DNA from: Marinobacter panjinensis
Lineage (GTDB): Bacteria > Pseudomonadota > Gammaproteobacteria > Pseudomonadales > Oleiphilaceae
Length of the DNA: 64,000 bases
NCBI RefSeq assembly: GCF_005298175.1
Contig: NZ_SZYH01000001.1
Location: 3,348,001-3,412,000, forward strand
Reading direction: 5' to 3'
Shown here: positions 16,526 through 24,684 of the stretch, piece by piece
How positions within the stretch are numbered: the stretch's first letter is position 1
Layout of the letters: every line of letters begins with the position of its first letter
Translations under genes and position numbers: made by a program
The notes under the pieces: model-generated
What the model saw: the letters and a program-made list of their open reading frames with translations, nothing else
Told to the model about the DNA's origin: nothing
The model's database searches: none

Positions 16526-17533
16526 ATGAATTCACGCTCTGACCCCACCAACTATTCAACGCGCTCGCTCCCACTTTCATTCCCGACTCGGTGCAAGCTC
16601 CTTGTGCTGCGCTGGCTACTGCGGCCGTTTATGGCCTACCTGTTGCGCGGGCATCCCCGACGCGTAGCCCGTGCGCAGATCGGCATCGCCGGTCGCTGGG
16701 CAAGCGCTCGTCAGAGGGAACGGTTTCGCTATGACTACCACTGGGGCGAGGACGGGGCGGTTGCAGGACACTCGCTGGGTACACCGTTTACCAGCACTGG
16801 CAGTCCCGTGCTTCTGTGGTTGCATGGCGGCGCGTTTGTTTTGCCGGCGATGCCCAGGGGACACCTGTCCTTTGCCGAGCGCCTTTGTGACCCTCTGGCT
16901 GCCAGCGCTTTTATTCCGGACTACCGGCTGGCGCCTGCCAACCCTTTTCCCGCCGCTCTCGATGACTGCGAGGCGGCATACCGTCTGCTGCTCGATTCCG
17001 GGGTCCCCGCTGAGCGGGTTGTGCTGGGCGGCGAGTCGGCCGGCGGCAACTTGCTGGTGTCGCTGCTGTACCGGATCCGGGATCGGGGAATGCCGATGCC
17101 CGCTTGCGCCATCGCGGTCTCGCCGGCGCTCGACCTTGGCCGTCTGCATGGTTCGCCCTCCCGGTTCGTCAATGCCGGTCGTGACGCCATGCTTCCGGTT
17201 GCCTCGCTGGCGCAAGCCCTGGACTGGTACCTGGACGGCGCGGACAGCGCCAATCCGGAAATATCGCCCCTCCTGGGCGAGTGCCGTGGGCTGCCACCGA
17301 CCCTGATCGTCGCCAGTGAGGCGGAACTGCTGCGCGATGACAGTGTGCTGTTTGCCCGCCGCCTTGCCGCGGCCGGCGTCCCTAGCGAGCTGGCCTTGTG
17401 GCCCCACCTTCCGCACGCCTTTCCGCTGCTGGAGGATTGGTTCCCGGAAGCCTCCGGTGCCAGACAACAAATAACAACGTTTATGAAAGAGCAGCTCCAG
17501 AAAGGAGCCGGACGCTCGGGAGAGAGAAGATGA
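16526..17533 (+). CDS. Alpha/beta hydrolase, hormone-sensitive lipase type esterase
   Basis: A 335-residue alpha/beta hydrolase of the HSL family. The oxyanion-hole motif is LWLHGGAFV near residue 95, the nucleophile elbow is GGESAGGNL near 170, and a catalytic His context HLPHAFP lies near the C-terminus. It hydrolyses carboxylic esters of acyl or steryl type. The start at 16526 was preferred over a GTG 33 bases earlier because of AAGGGA upstream. It overlaps the first WS/DGAT gene by four bases (ATGA), so hydrolysis and synthesis of neutral lipids are coupled in one operon. Confidence 0.87.
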   Translation: MNSRSDPTNYSTRSLPLSFPTRCKLLVLRWLLRPFMAYLLRGHPRRVARAQIGIAGRWASARQRERFRYDYHWGEDGAVAGHSLGTPFTSTGSPVLLWLHGGAFVLPAMPRGHLSFAERLCDPLAASAFIPDYRLAPANPFPAALDDCEAAYRLLLDSGVPAERVVLGGESAGGNLLVSLLYRIRDRGMPMPACAIAVSPALDLGRLHGSPSRFVNAGRDAMLPVASLAQALDWYLDGADSANPEISPLLGECRGLPPTLIVASEAELLRDDSVLFARRLAAAGVPSELALWPHLPHAFPLLEDWFPEASGARQQITTFMKEQLQKGAGRSGERR

Positions 17534-18921
17534 CAAACTATAAGAAATTGACGCCATTGGACGCGGCCTTTGTCCAGCTGGAAAACCCCAATGCGCCCAT
17601 GCACGTGGCCGGATTAATGATCTTCGAGCTGCCGGCAAAAGCCGGGGCCGATTTCGTGACCCGGCTGGTCGAGGACTGGCGTAACGAAACCCGGATCAAG
17701 GCCCCCTGGAACCAGAAACTGGTGTCTCCGTCCCGGTGGCAGCTGGCGCCCAGGCTGAAGACCTGTCATGACCCGGACCTCGAATATCACGTCCGCCACC
17801 TTTTCCTGCCCAAGCCGGGGGGGCAGAAGGAATTGGGTCAGTTGGTTGCCCGCCTGCACAGCCAGCCCATGGACCTGCGCAGGCTGTTGTGGGAATGCTT
17901 CATCATCGAGGGTCTGGCCGACAACCGCTTCGCCATCTACATGAAGTTCCATCATTCCATGGTCGATGGCATCAGCGCGAATATCCTGCTGATGAAGGGG
18001 CTTTCCGAGAGCCTCGCCGACAAGAAAACGGCGCCGTTCTGGGTTCACTCGGCACCGGAAAAACCGTTCCAGCCAGGACCACTCCAGATTCCCTCCGCCC
18101 AGGCGTTGATGAGTACCGCGGCGAACGTCCTCAAGTTGTTCGGCAGAGATGATGAGCTCACTACCTTTCGCTCGGCGCCCTACACGCCCTTGAATGGCCC
18201 GATTGCAGCCCAGCGGCGTTTCGCCACTCAGAGCTTTTCGATGGATCGGATCAAGGCCGTGGCCCGACAGGCGGGGGTCAGCCTCAACGATGTGCTGCTC
18301 TGTCTCGTCGGCGGTACGCTCCGCCGATATCTGCAGCGCGTTACCGCGCTTCCGGGGGATAGCCTGACCGCGGCCATCCCCATCTCCCTGCGTGCCGAGG
18401 GCGATCAGAGTTGCGGCAATGCCGTGGGCATGATCTTCAGCATTCTCGGAACCAACATTGCGGACCCGGTGGTGCGTCTGCAGAAGATTCATCAGTCCAC
18501 CGACCTGGCCAAAGAGCAGGTGCTGGGTCTGCCCCAGGAAATGCGGGTGCCTTATTCCCTGGTAAGCATGATGCCTTCGGTGCTCCGGATGCTCATTGGT
18601 GTCACCGGAAAAACCCGTCCGCTATTCAACACGGTGGTGTCCAACGTGCCTGGCGGCAGCGAGGAAAAGTTCCTCAGGGGCGCGCGCCTGGTGAATTTGT
18701 ATCCGGCGAACATCGTGTTCCCGGGGATGGCGGTGAGCTTCACCTGCTACAGCCATGCCGGAACGCTCAACGTGGGTATCACCGCCTGTCGGGATACCGT
18801 TCCGCACATGCAGAAACTGGCGCTCGGTATGGAGGAGGCATGCAGGGAACTCGAGGAAAAGCTCGGCGTTGGTGAGCCTGCGAAGGCAGCGGTAGCAAAC
18901 GCGGTCGAGGAGGCGGTATGA
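17530..18921 (+). CDS. Wax ester synthase / acyl-CoA:diacylglycerol acyltransferase (first copy)
   Basis: A 463-residue WS/DGAT. The catalytic HHxxxDG is intact (FHHSMVDGIS, about residue 140). Other family signatures are LNDVLLCLVGGTLRRYL near residue 255 and TVVSNVPGGS near residue 370. It uses acyl-CoA to esterify fatty alcohols or diacylglycerol, usually at the membrane. The start at 17530 gives the standard PLDAAFVQLENPNAPMHV N-terminus. It overlaps both neighbours by four bases. The tandem duplicate downstream suggests different alcohol or acyl preferences. Confidence 0.93.
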   Translation: MTNYKKLTPLDAAFVQLENPNAPMHVAGLMIFELPAKAGADFVTRLVEDWRNETRIKAPWNQKLVSPSRWQLAPRLKTCHDPDLEYHVRHLFLPKPGGQKELGQLVARLHSQPMDLRRLLWECFIIEGLADNRFAIYMKFHHSMVDGISANILLMKGLSESLADKKTAPFWVHSAPEKPFQPGPLQIPSAQALMSTAANVLKLFGRDDELTTFRSAPYTPLNGPIAAQRRFATQSFSMDRIKAVARQAGVSLNDVLLCLVGGTLRRYLQRVTALPGDSLTAAIPISLRAEGDQSCGNAVGMIFSILGTNIADPVVRLQKIHQSTDLAKEQVLGLPQEMRVPYSLVSMMPSVLRMLIGVTGKTRPLFNTVVSNVPGGSEEKFLRGARLVNLYPANIVFPGMAVSFTCYSHAGTLNVGITACRDTVPHMQKLALGMEEACRELEEKLGVGEPAKAAVANAVEEAV

Positions 18922-20282
18922 CCCTGAGAAAAATGCCGTTGCTGGATGCCGCGTCCCTGCAACTGGAAGGCAAGAACATGCCCATGCACGTGGCGGCATT
19001 GATGACGTTTTCCTATCCCACCTCGCTGACCGATCAGGAACGCAAAACCTTCGTCAGTAGCCTGACCGCACGCTGGCGGGAGGAAACCCGGGTCGTCTAT
19101 CCCTGGAATCAGGTGCTTACGCGTCCCACTCGCTGGCAGCTCCGGCCTGCGACCCGGGAAGTCTACGACCTGGACCTGGAATATCACCTGAGGCAGTGGT
19201 CCTTGCCGGCGCCCGGTGGTGAAAAGGAGCTAGGCCACATGATCGCCTGGATTCACGAATTACCGATGGATCTGGAGAAGCCGCTCTGGGAGTGCCACTT
19301 CATCGAGGGGCTCTCCGACAATCGGTTTGCTCTCTACGTAAAGATCCATCACGCGCTTGTCGACGGCATCAGCGGCACTCGTCTGGTGGTTGGCAGCCTG
19401 TCGACGGACGCGGATTCACTGAGTACTCCCATGTGGGCCAAGGCGCAGGCGGAGATAGGCTCGGGCGGGGCAAAAGAGCCGGACAGGGGCACGTTGCCAA
19501 GCCTCTCAGACCTGAAGGCAGGTTTCGCAGCGTCCCTGAAGCTGCGCACCAAAAACGAGACCCTGACGACGTTCAGGTCAACACCCGAGACCATCCTGAA
19601 TGGCCCGATTGGCCCCCATCGCCGGGTTGCCACCCAGCACTTCGAACTGGCGCGGCTTAAGACGCTGGCGAAGACAACAGGAGCCACGGTCAATGATGTG
19701 GTGCTGGCGATCGTGGGTGGCGCCCTGCGCGAGTACCTGATTGAGGCAAATGCCTTGCCCGAGGACTCGCTCACCGCGGCGCTGCCGGTGTCCACGAGAA
19801 AATCCGGCGACATCAGCATTGGCAACCAGGTGAGCCTGTTGTTCGGCAGCCTGGGAACCAACATTGCTGATCCGGCCCTGCGTCTGGAACACGTTAAACG
19901 GTCCACACATGCCGGAAAAGCCATGCTGAACGAGCTTCCTGCCCATGCGGTCAATGTCTATTCACTGCTTTCGACAGGTCCCTTTCTGTCGTCGGTGGTA
20001 CTGGGCATCGGCAGGACCGGTCGCCAGCTGTTCAATACCACGGTCTCCAACGTTCCCGGGCAGCGCGAAGCCCGCTACCTGAATGGCGCCGAACTGCTTC
20101 ACGTCTATCCCGTCAGCCTGATCATGCCGGGCATTCCGCTGAACTTCACCTGCGTCAGTCACGGCGATTTCCTGAATTTCGGCATGGTGGCCTGTAGGGA
20201 ACGAGTGCCCCACATGCAGCGGCTGGCTGTGGGTATGGTTGACGCCCTGGACGAACTCGAAAGGAACATCCACCAACGCTGA
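18918..20282 (+). CDS. Wax ester synthase / acyl-CoA:diacylglycerol acyltransferase (second copy)
   Basis: A 454-residue paralogue of the preceding gene. It has intact HHALVDGISG near residue 140, VNDVVLAIVGGALREYL, and TTVSNVPGQREA. The two copies align end to end but are clearly diverged, so this is an old tandem duplication rather than a recent one. It begins on the stop codon of the first copy (ATGA). A 150-base gap with a weak version of the shared motif separates it from the DUF1302 gene. Confidence 0.93.
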   Translation: MTLRKMPLLDAASLQLEGKNMPMHVAALMTFSYPTSLTDQERKTFVSSLTARWREETRVVYPWNQVLTRPTRWQLRPATREVYDLDLEYHLRQWSLPAPGGEKELGHMIAWIHELPMDLEKPLWECHFIEGLSDNRFALYVKIHHALVDGISGTRLVVGSLSTDADSLSTPMWAKAQAEIGSGGAKEPDRGTLPSLSDLKAGFAASLKLRTKNETLTTFRSTPETILNGPIGPHRRVATQHFELARLKTLAKTTGATVNDVVLAIVGGALREYLIEANALPEDSLTAALPVSTRKSGDISIGNQVSLLFGSLGTNIADPALRLEHVKRSTHAGKAMLNELPAHAVNVYSLLSTGPFLSSVVLGIGRTGRQLFNTTVSNVPGQREARYLNGAELLHVYPVSLIMPGIPLNFTCVSHGDFLNFGMVACRERVPHMQRLAVGMVDALDELERNIHQR

Positions 20283-20297
20283 AAGCCGTCGGCGTGA

Positions 20298-20315
20298 TTG
20301 GCGTCAAAAGCCAAA
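20298..20315 (+). promoter_or_regulatory. Shared regulon motif, weaker site D
   Basis: TTGGCGTCAAAAGCCAAA matches the consensus TTGGCGTGAAAWAACAAG at 14 of 18 positions and lies 118 bases upstream of the DUF1302 start, a spacing like that of sites A to C. Confidence 0.35.
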
Positions 20316-20433
20316 TTTGTGGCATTGAAGAGCAAACGCGCATAGGTATTTCTACGGAATACTGGCGCTCCCATGACAACACAAAAACAACATTCCATGC
20401 ACCCCATCGGGTGTGTGGCGGAGTGATCAAAAT

Positions 20434-22284
20434 ATGACTAATGCGAAGTCCTTTCGGACCAGCCGACTCAGTGCAGGTATTGTGATGGCGCTGACCCTCG
20501 GTAATGCCAATACAGCGTCCGCCTTCAATTTTGATGCGGGCGAATGGGATGGTGCTCTGAATACAACCGTTTCCTTCGGTTCGAGCTGGCGTATGCAGGA
20601 CCCGGATCCGGCGCTCTACAATCCGCAGAATGCAGGCCTTGTCGGTGAGGAGCCGGGCACCGGAGGCAAAGCCGGTGACGGTAACCTCAATTATGACAAG
20701 GGCGAACGGTTCTCTACTGTTGCCAAATTTCTCACTGAACTCTCCTTCGAAAAAGACTACATGGGCGCCCTGGTCCGCGTGAAGGGCTGGTATGACCAGG
20801 CTCTGGAAGACGAGCGCGTGCGGCTGGGAAACCAGGCGAACGGCTACCAGCAGGGCGAACCCCTGTCTGACCGGGGCTACGAGAATCTGCAGAAGTTCTC
20901 CGGCGTCCAGTTGATGGACGCCTTTGTCTATAACACCTGGGATATTAACTACAAGCCGCTGCAGATCCGGTTGGGCCGTCAGGTGGTTAACTGGGGTGAA
21001 AGCCTGTTTATCCAGGGTGTGAACCAGGGCATCAACCCCCTTGACGTACCCGCCTTCCGTCGCCCCGGTACCGAGCTGCGTGAAGTATTGCTGCCCACCA
21101 ATATGCTGTACGCCAACATGGGGCTCGGGGGCGGTGTATCGGTCGAAGCCTTCTACCAGTTTGAGTGGCAGAACTCGCCGGTCGAGGGGTGCGGTCACTA
21201 TTGGTCGGTCACCGAGAACCTCATTTCACCGGACGCCAGCGGATGCACGGCCGCGGTGTTTGTGGGCAACGGCACCAGTCCTGAGGACTTCCAGAACGGC
21301 GCTTACTACCCCCAGGCAACCCGCAACGATACCAGCGACCAGGGCCAGTTCGGGGTTGCTCTGCGTTTTCCGGTAGACGCCATTGATACCGAAATCGGTC
21401 TGTACGCCATCAACTACCATTCCAAGTTTCCCTATCTGGAGATCAACACTGGCAGCGGTCCGGGGACCGGCTCGGCCTCGTTGATTCCGGTTCAGGCAGA
21501 TGCGGCGTTGGGGTCGACCCCGGGCGACGTTTCCTGGGTGTATCCGGAGGACATTCAGCTTTACGGAATCAGTGCCGCCGCCAACATCGCCAGTTGGTCC
21601 GTGGGTGCCGAACTGACCCACTCACCGAACTTCCCGGTTCTGCTCAACGGCGGTGATCTGGTGGTCGCGGCTTTGGCCGGACAGGGGCCTCTGGGTGAAG
21701 AGTTCGCTACCGCCGGGGCCGACCAGACCATCGACGGCTTCGATCGCTACAAAAAGACCCAGTTCCAGATTAACGGCCTGAACCTGTGGTCCAACATTCT
21801 CGGGGCACAGACGGCGCTGCTCATCGCCGAAGTCGGTTTCCAGTACGGCGATGTGCCGGATTCCGCCACGGACCGTCGCTATGGGCGGGGCTTCACCTTT
21901 GGTTTCGGTCAGCACGAGGACGCCTTTGGCGGGGCAAATCCCTGTAACATCGGCGTAAACGCCTCCCCGGCGGGCTGCCAGAACGACGGCTATGTCACGG
22001 ACTTCTCGTGGGGCTACCGGGTGCGCGGCTCTCTGGATTACCAGAACCCGTTTGGTCTGGGTCTCTTGGTGCAGCCCTCCCTGTTCGTCGGTCACGACGT
22101 CAAGGGTAACTCTCTTGATGGTCAGTTCCAGGAAGGCCGGATCTCAACCACCCTGGCGACCGACTTCACCTATCTGAAACGACACAAGTTCGGCGCAAGC
22201 TACGTGCACTTCGCGGACTCTGCCGATTACAACGATCTGCGGGACCGTGACTACGCGTCCGTCAATTACAGCTACACGTTCTAA
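20434..22284 (+). CDS. DUF1302 family outer-membrane protein
   Basis: A 616-residue protein with a signal peptide ending near NTASA. The mature start, FNFDAGEWDGALNTTVSFGSSWR, is the DUF1302 signature. Alternating hydrophobic strands and a final aromatic residue (NYSYTF) indicate an outer-membrane beta-barrel. Two Cys pairs occur in predicted loops (EGCGHYW/SGCTAAV and NPCNIG/AGCQND). The family usually sits next to DUF1329, as here. It is the first gene of a four-gene unit with DUF1329, a YCF48-like protein and an RND transporter. Function is not established; an outer-membrane lipid channel is inferred. Confidence 0.87.
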   Translation: MTNAKSFRTSRLSAGIVMALTLGNANTASAFNFDAGEWDGALNTTVSFGSSWRMQDPDPALYNPQNAGLVGEEPGTGGKAGDGNLNYDKGERFSTVAKFLTELSFEKDYMGALVRVKGWYDQALEDERVRLGNQANGYQQGEPLSDRGYENLQKFSGVQLMDAFVYNTWDINYKPLQIRLGRQVVNWGESLFIQGVNQGINPLDVPAFRRPGTELREVLLPTNMLYANMGLGGGVSVEAFYQFEWQNSPVEGCGHYWSVTENLISPDASGCTAAVFVGNGTSPEDFQNGAYYPQATRNDTSDQGQFGVALRFPVDAIDTEIGLYAINYHSKFPYLEINTGSGPGTGSASLIPVQADAALGSTPGDVSWVYPEDIQLYGISAAANIASWSVGAELTHSPNFPVLLNGGDLVVAALAGQGPLGEEFATAGADQTIDGFDRYKKTQFQINGLNLWSNILGAQTALLIAEVGFQYGDVPDSATDRRYGRGFTFGFGQHEDAFGGANPCNIGVNASPAGCQNDGYVTDFSWGYRVRGSLDYQNPFGLGLLVQPSLFVGHDVKGNSLDGQFQEGRISTTLATDFTYLKRHKFGASYVHFADSADYNDLRDRDYASVNYSYTF

Positions 22285-22307
22285 AACAAAAATCCGAGGA
22301 TACTGAC

Positions 22308-23663
22308 ATGCAATTTTCCAGAAACAGACTGTATCGGGCGCTGGCGGTTTCTGCCGCCTTCGCCTTCACTGCTCCGGCCATGGCCGAGCTGTCCCCTGAG
22401 GAAGTGGCAAAGCTGGGAACGGAACTGACACCGGTAGGTGCCAACCCGAACGCCAACGACGACGGCACCATCCCGGCGTGGACCGGAGGGCTGACGTCGC
22501 CCCCGGAAGGCTGGGATCCCAAACAGGGCTATATCGACCCGTTCCCGCAGGACGACGTGAAGTTCACCATCACCGGGGACAACCTGGACCAGTACCGTGA
22601 CAAGCTGAGCGCCGGTCAGATTGCCCTGCTCGAGAAGTACGACAACTTCCGGATGCCGGTGTACGAAACCCGCCGTACTGCGGCCTTGCCCCAGAGGGTG
22701 TACGACACCATCAAGGCCGAGTCGCCGGACGTGAAGCTTGAGGGTTTTGGTATCAAGAACCTGGATGGCGCCAACGTGCCGTTCCCGATTCCGGAAAACG
22801 GACTGGAAGCGATCTGGAACCACAACGTCCGCTACCTGGGGGGCGGCGTTGAGCGTCAATACCACTGGTTCCCGGTGCAGGGCGACGGTGATTTCTACAA
22901 GGTGGGCTTCCTTGAGAAGCGGATTTTTGATGAGAACATGGACCGCCAGTCCGAGAACCGCCTGTTGAACTACACCGCCAAGTACACCTCGCCACCGACG
23001 CTGGAAGGCACGGTCCAGCTGGTTCACGAACCGATTGACCAGGTCGAGGAAGTACGGTCTGCCTGGATTTACAACGTCGGACAGCGCCGGGTGCGACGCG
23101 CTCCGGATCTGGCCTACGACAACGCCAACGACGGCACCGAGGGGATTCGTATCACCGACCAGTTCGATGCCTACAACGGTGCGCCCGATCGCTACAACTG
23201 GAAGCTGGTGGGCAAAAAGGAAATCTACGTTCCCTACAACGCCTATAAGCTGAGCGATAAGTCTCTGAACTACGAGAAGGATATTCTTCGCACCAACACC
23301 ATCAATTCGGATCTGATGCGCTATGAACTGCACCGGGTGTGGGTGGTTGAGGCGACGCTGCGCGAGGACAGCAGCCACATTTATGGCAAGCGCACTTTCT
23401 ATCTCGATGAGGACTCCTGGAACGTCCTGATGGAAGACGCCTACGACACCCGCGGTGACCTGTGGCGCGTCGCGATCCATCCGGTTATCCAGTTTTACGA
23501 TGTGTTGGTTCCCTGGTACCGCGCCAATATCTATCACGATCTGAACAACGGTTCTTACCTGGTATCGAATCTCGCCAATGAAATCGATGAGCCGTGGGAG
23601 TTTGGTGCGAAAGGGCGTTACATCGAATTCCAGCCGGACGCGCTTCGTCGCAGCGGGCGCTAA
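22308..23663 (+). CDS. DUF1329 family periplasmic protein (LolB-like fold)
   Basis: A 451-residue exported protein with a signal peptide ending near APAMA. The mature N-terminus, ELSPEEVAKLGTELTPVGA, is the DUF1329 hallmark, followed by the conserved PAWTGGLTSPP. The family is predicted to be related to LolA/LolB lipid carriers. It follows DUF1302 by 23 bases with an AGGA site. A role shuttling a hydrophobic compound between the RND pump and the DUF1302 barrel is plausible but is inference. Confidence 0.88.
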   Translation: MQFSRNRLYRALAVSAAFAFTAPAMAELSPEEVAKLGTELTPVGANPNANDDGTIPAWTGGLTSPPEGWDPKQGYIDPFPQDDVKFTITGDNLDQYRDKLSAGQIALLEKYDNFRMPVYETRRTAALPQRVYDTIKAESPDVKLEGFGIKNLDGANVPFPIPENGLEAIWNHNVRYLGGGVERQYHWFPVQGDGDFYKVGFLEKRIFDENMDRQSENRLLNYTAKYTSPPTLEGTVQLVHEPIDQVEEVRSAWIYNVGQRRVRRAPDLAYDNANDGTEGIRITDQFDAYNGAPDRYNWKLVGKKEIYVPYNAYKLSDKSLNYEKDILRTNTINSDLMRYELHRVWVVEATLREDSSHIYGKRTFYLDEDSWNVLMEDAYDTRGDLWRVAIHPVIQFYDVLVPWYRANIYHDLNNGSYLVSNLANEIDEPWEFGAKGRYIEFQPDALRRSGR

Positions 23664-23724
23664 TTGACCACAGCGGGGGCCCTGGCTCCCACTGTCCAAT
23701 CCTTTCCGATCAGGTATACCTCTC

Positions 23725-24681
23725 ATGGTTATTTCAAACTTTCGGGCCGGGGCCATCGCTCTGGCACTCGGGGCCTGTGCGCCTGCCGTTTGGGCTGAAA
23801 CGCCGCCCCTGTCCTACGACATCTCCGCCGATCGGGTGGCCATCTTCGACCTCGCGCGCAATGAACAGGTCTATTACGCCGTCGGTGAGCGGGGCGTTCT
23901 GCTGACCAGCACCGGGCCTGTTCCGAATGCGTGGCAGAGCCAACGTCTGCCCGCCACCGACTCGGTGATGGGTATCGCCTTCGGGGAGAATGGTCGAGGC
24001 GTCGTGGTCGGCCACGGCAGCATGATTCTGCACACCACTGACCATGGCAACTCCTGGACGCCGGTGGATGTGTCCGAGCATGGGCGGGGGGATCCGTTCA
24101 TGGATGTCGCCTACCTGGGAAGCGGTCGGTTCCTGGCGGTGGGTGCGTTCGGGCTGGTCATGGAGTCGGTGGATGGTGGGGAAACCTGGCAGCCCGCGAG
24201 CATTTCCGAGGACTACTTCGACCGGCACCTGTATAGCATCGCCCAGGCGGGTGACGACTGGCTGCTGATCGGCGAGAGCGGTTCCCTGTTTGTCAGCGCC
24301 GATGGTGGTGAGCAGTGGGAGAAACTCTCGTCGCCGTACGAGGGCTCCTTCTTTGGCGGTCTGCAGACGCCCGATGGTGCGTGGCTGCTCTATGGCATGC
24401 GTGGGCAGATCTGGCGCACGGAAGACCGTGGTGCGACCTGGCAGAAGGCGAAAGTGGACCTCGCCACCGCCATCAATGCCCATGAAACCGGGCCCGAAGG
24501 CCAGGTCTTCCTGTTCGGCAATGGCGGACAGGTGCTGGTGAGCGAGGATGACGGCCGTCATTTCTCGCCTGCTTCACGCAGTGGGTTGCCGGGTGATATT
24601 ACCGCTGCGACCAGGATCAACGGCGAATGGCTGGTGGCCGGCACCGCGGGTGTTCGCCTCTGGAATGGTCAGGGAGAATAA
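23725..24681 (+). CDS. YCF48/BNR-repeat periplasmic protein
   Basis: A 318-residue protein with a signal peptide (ALALGACAPAVWA) and beta-propeller repeats resembling Ycf48 and sialidase BNR blades (DHGNSWTPVDVSEHG, DGGETWQPASI, DGGEQWEKLSS, DRGATWQKAKV). In cyanobacteria Ycf48 assists photosystem II assembly. In heterotrophs such proteins recur beside RND transporters, where they may be accessory or assembly factors. It ends 3 bases before the RND gene, indicating tight coupling. Its precise job is unknown. Confidence 0.83.
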   Translation: MVISNFRAGAIALALGACAPAVWAETPPLSYDISADRVAIFDLARNEQVYYAVGERGVLLTSTGPVPNAWQSQRLPATDSVMGIAFGENGRGVVVGHGSMILHTTDHGNSWTPVDVSEHGRGDPFMDVAYLGSGRFLAVGAFGLVMESVDGGETWQPASISEDYFDRHLYSIAQAGDDWLLIGESGSLFVSADGGEQWEKLSSPYEGSFFGGLQTPDGAWLLYGMRGQIWRTEDRGATWQKAKVDLATAINAHETGPEGQVFLFGNGGQVLVSEDDGRHFSPASRSGLPGDITAATRINGEWLVAGTAGVRLWNGQGE

Positions 24682-24684
24682 GTC

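Noticed and set aside
22281..23756. 491-residue frame antisense to the DUF1329 gene
   Set aside because: Same cause: codon-phase shadow with no start signal and no recognisable motif.
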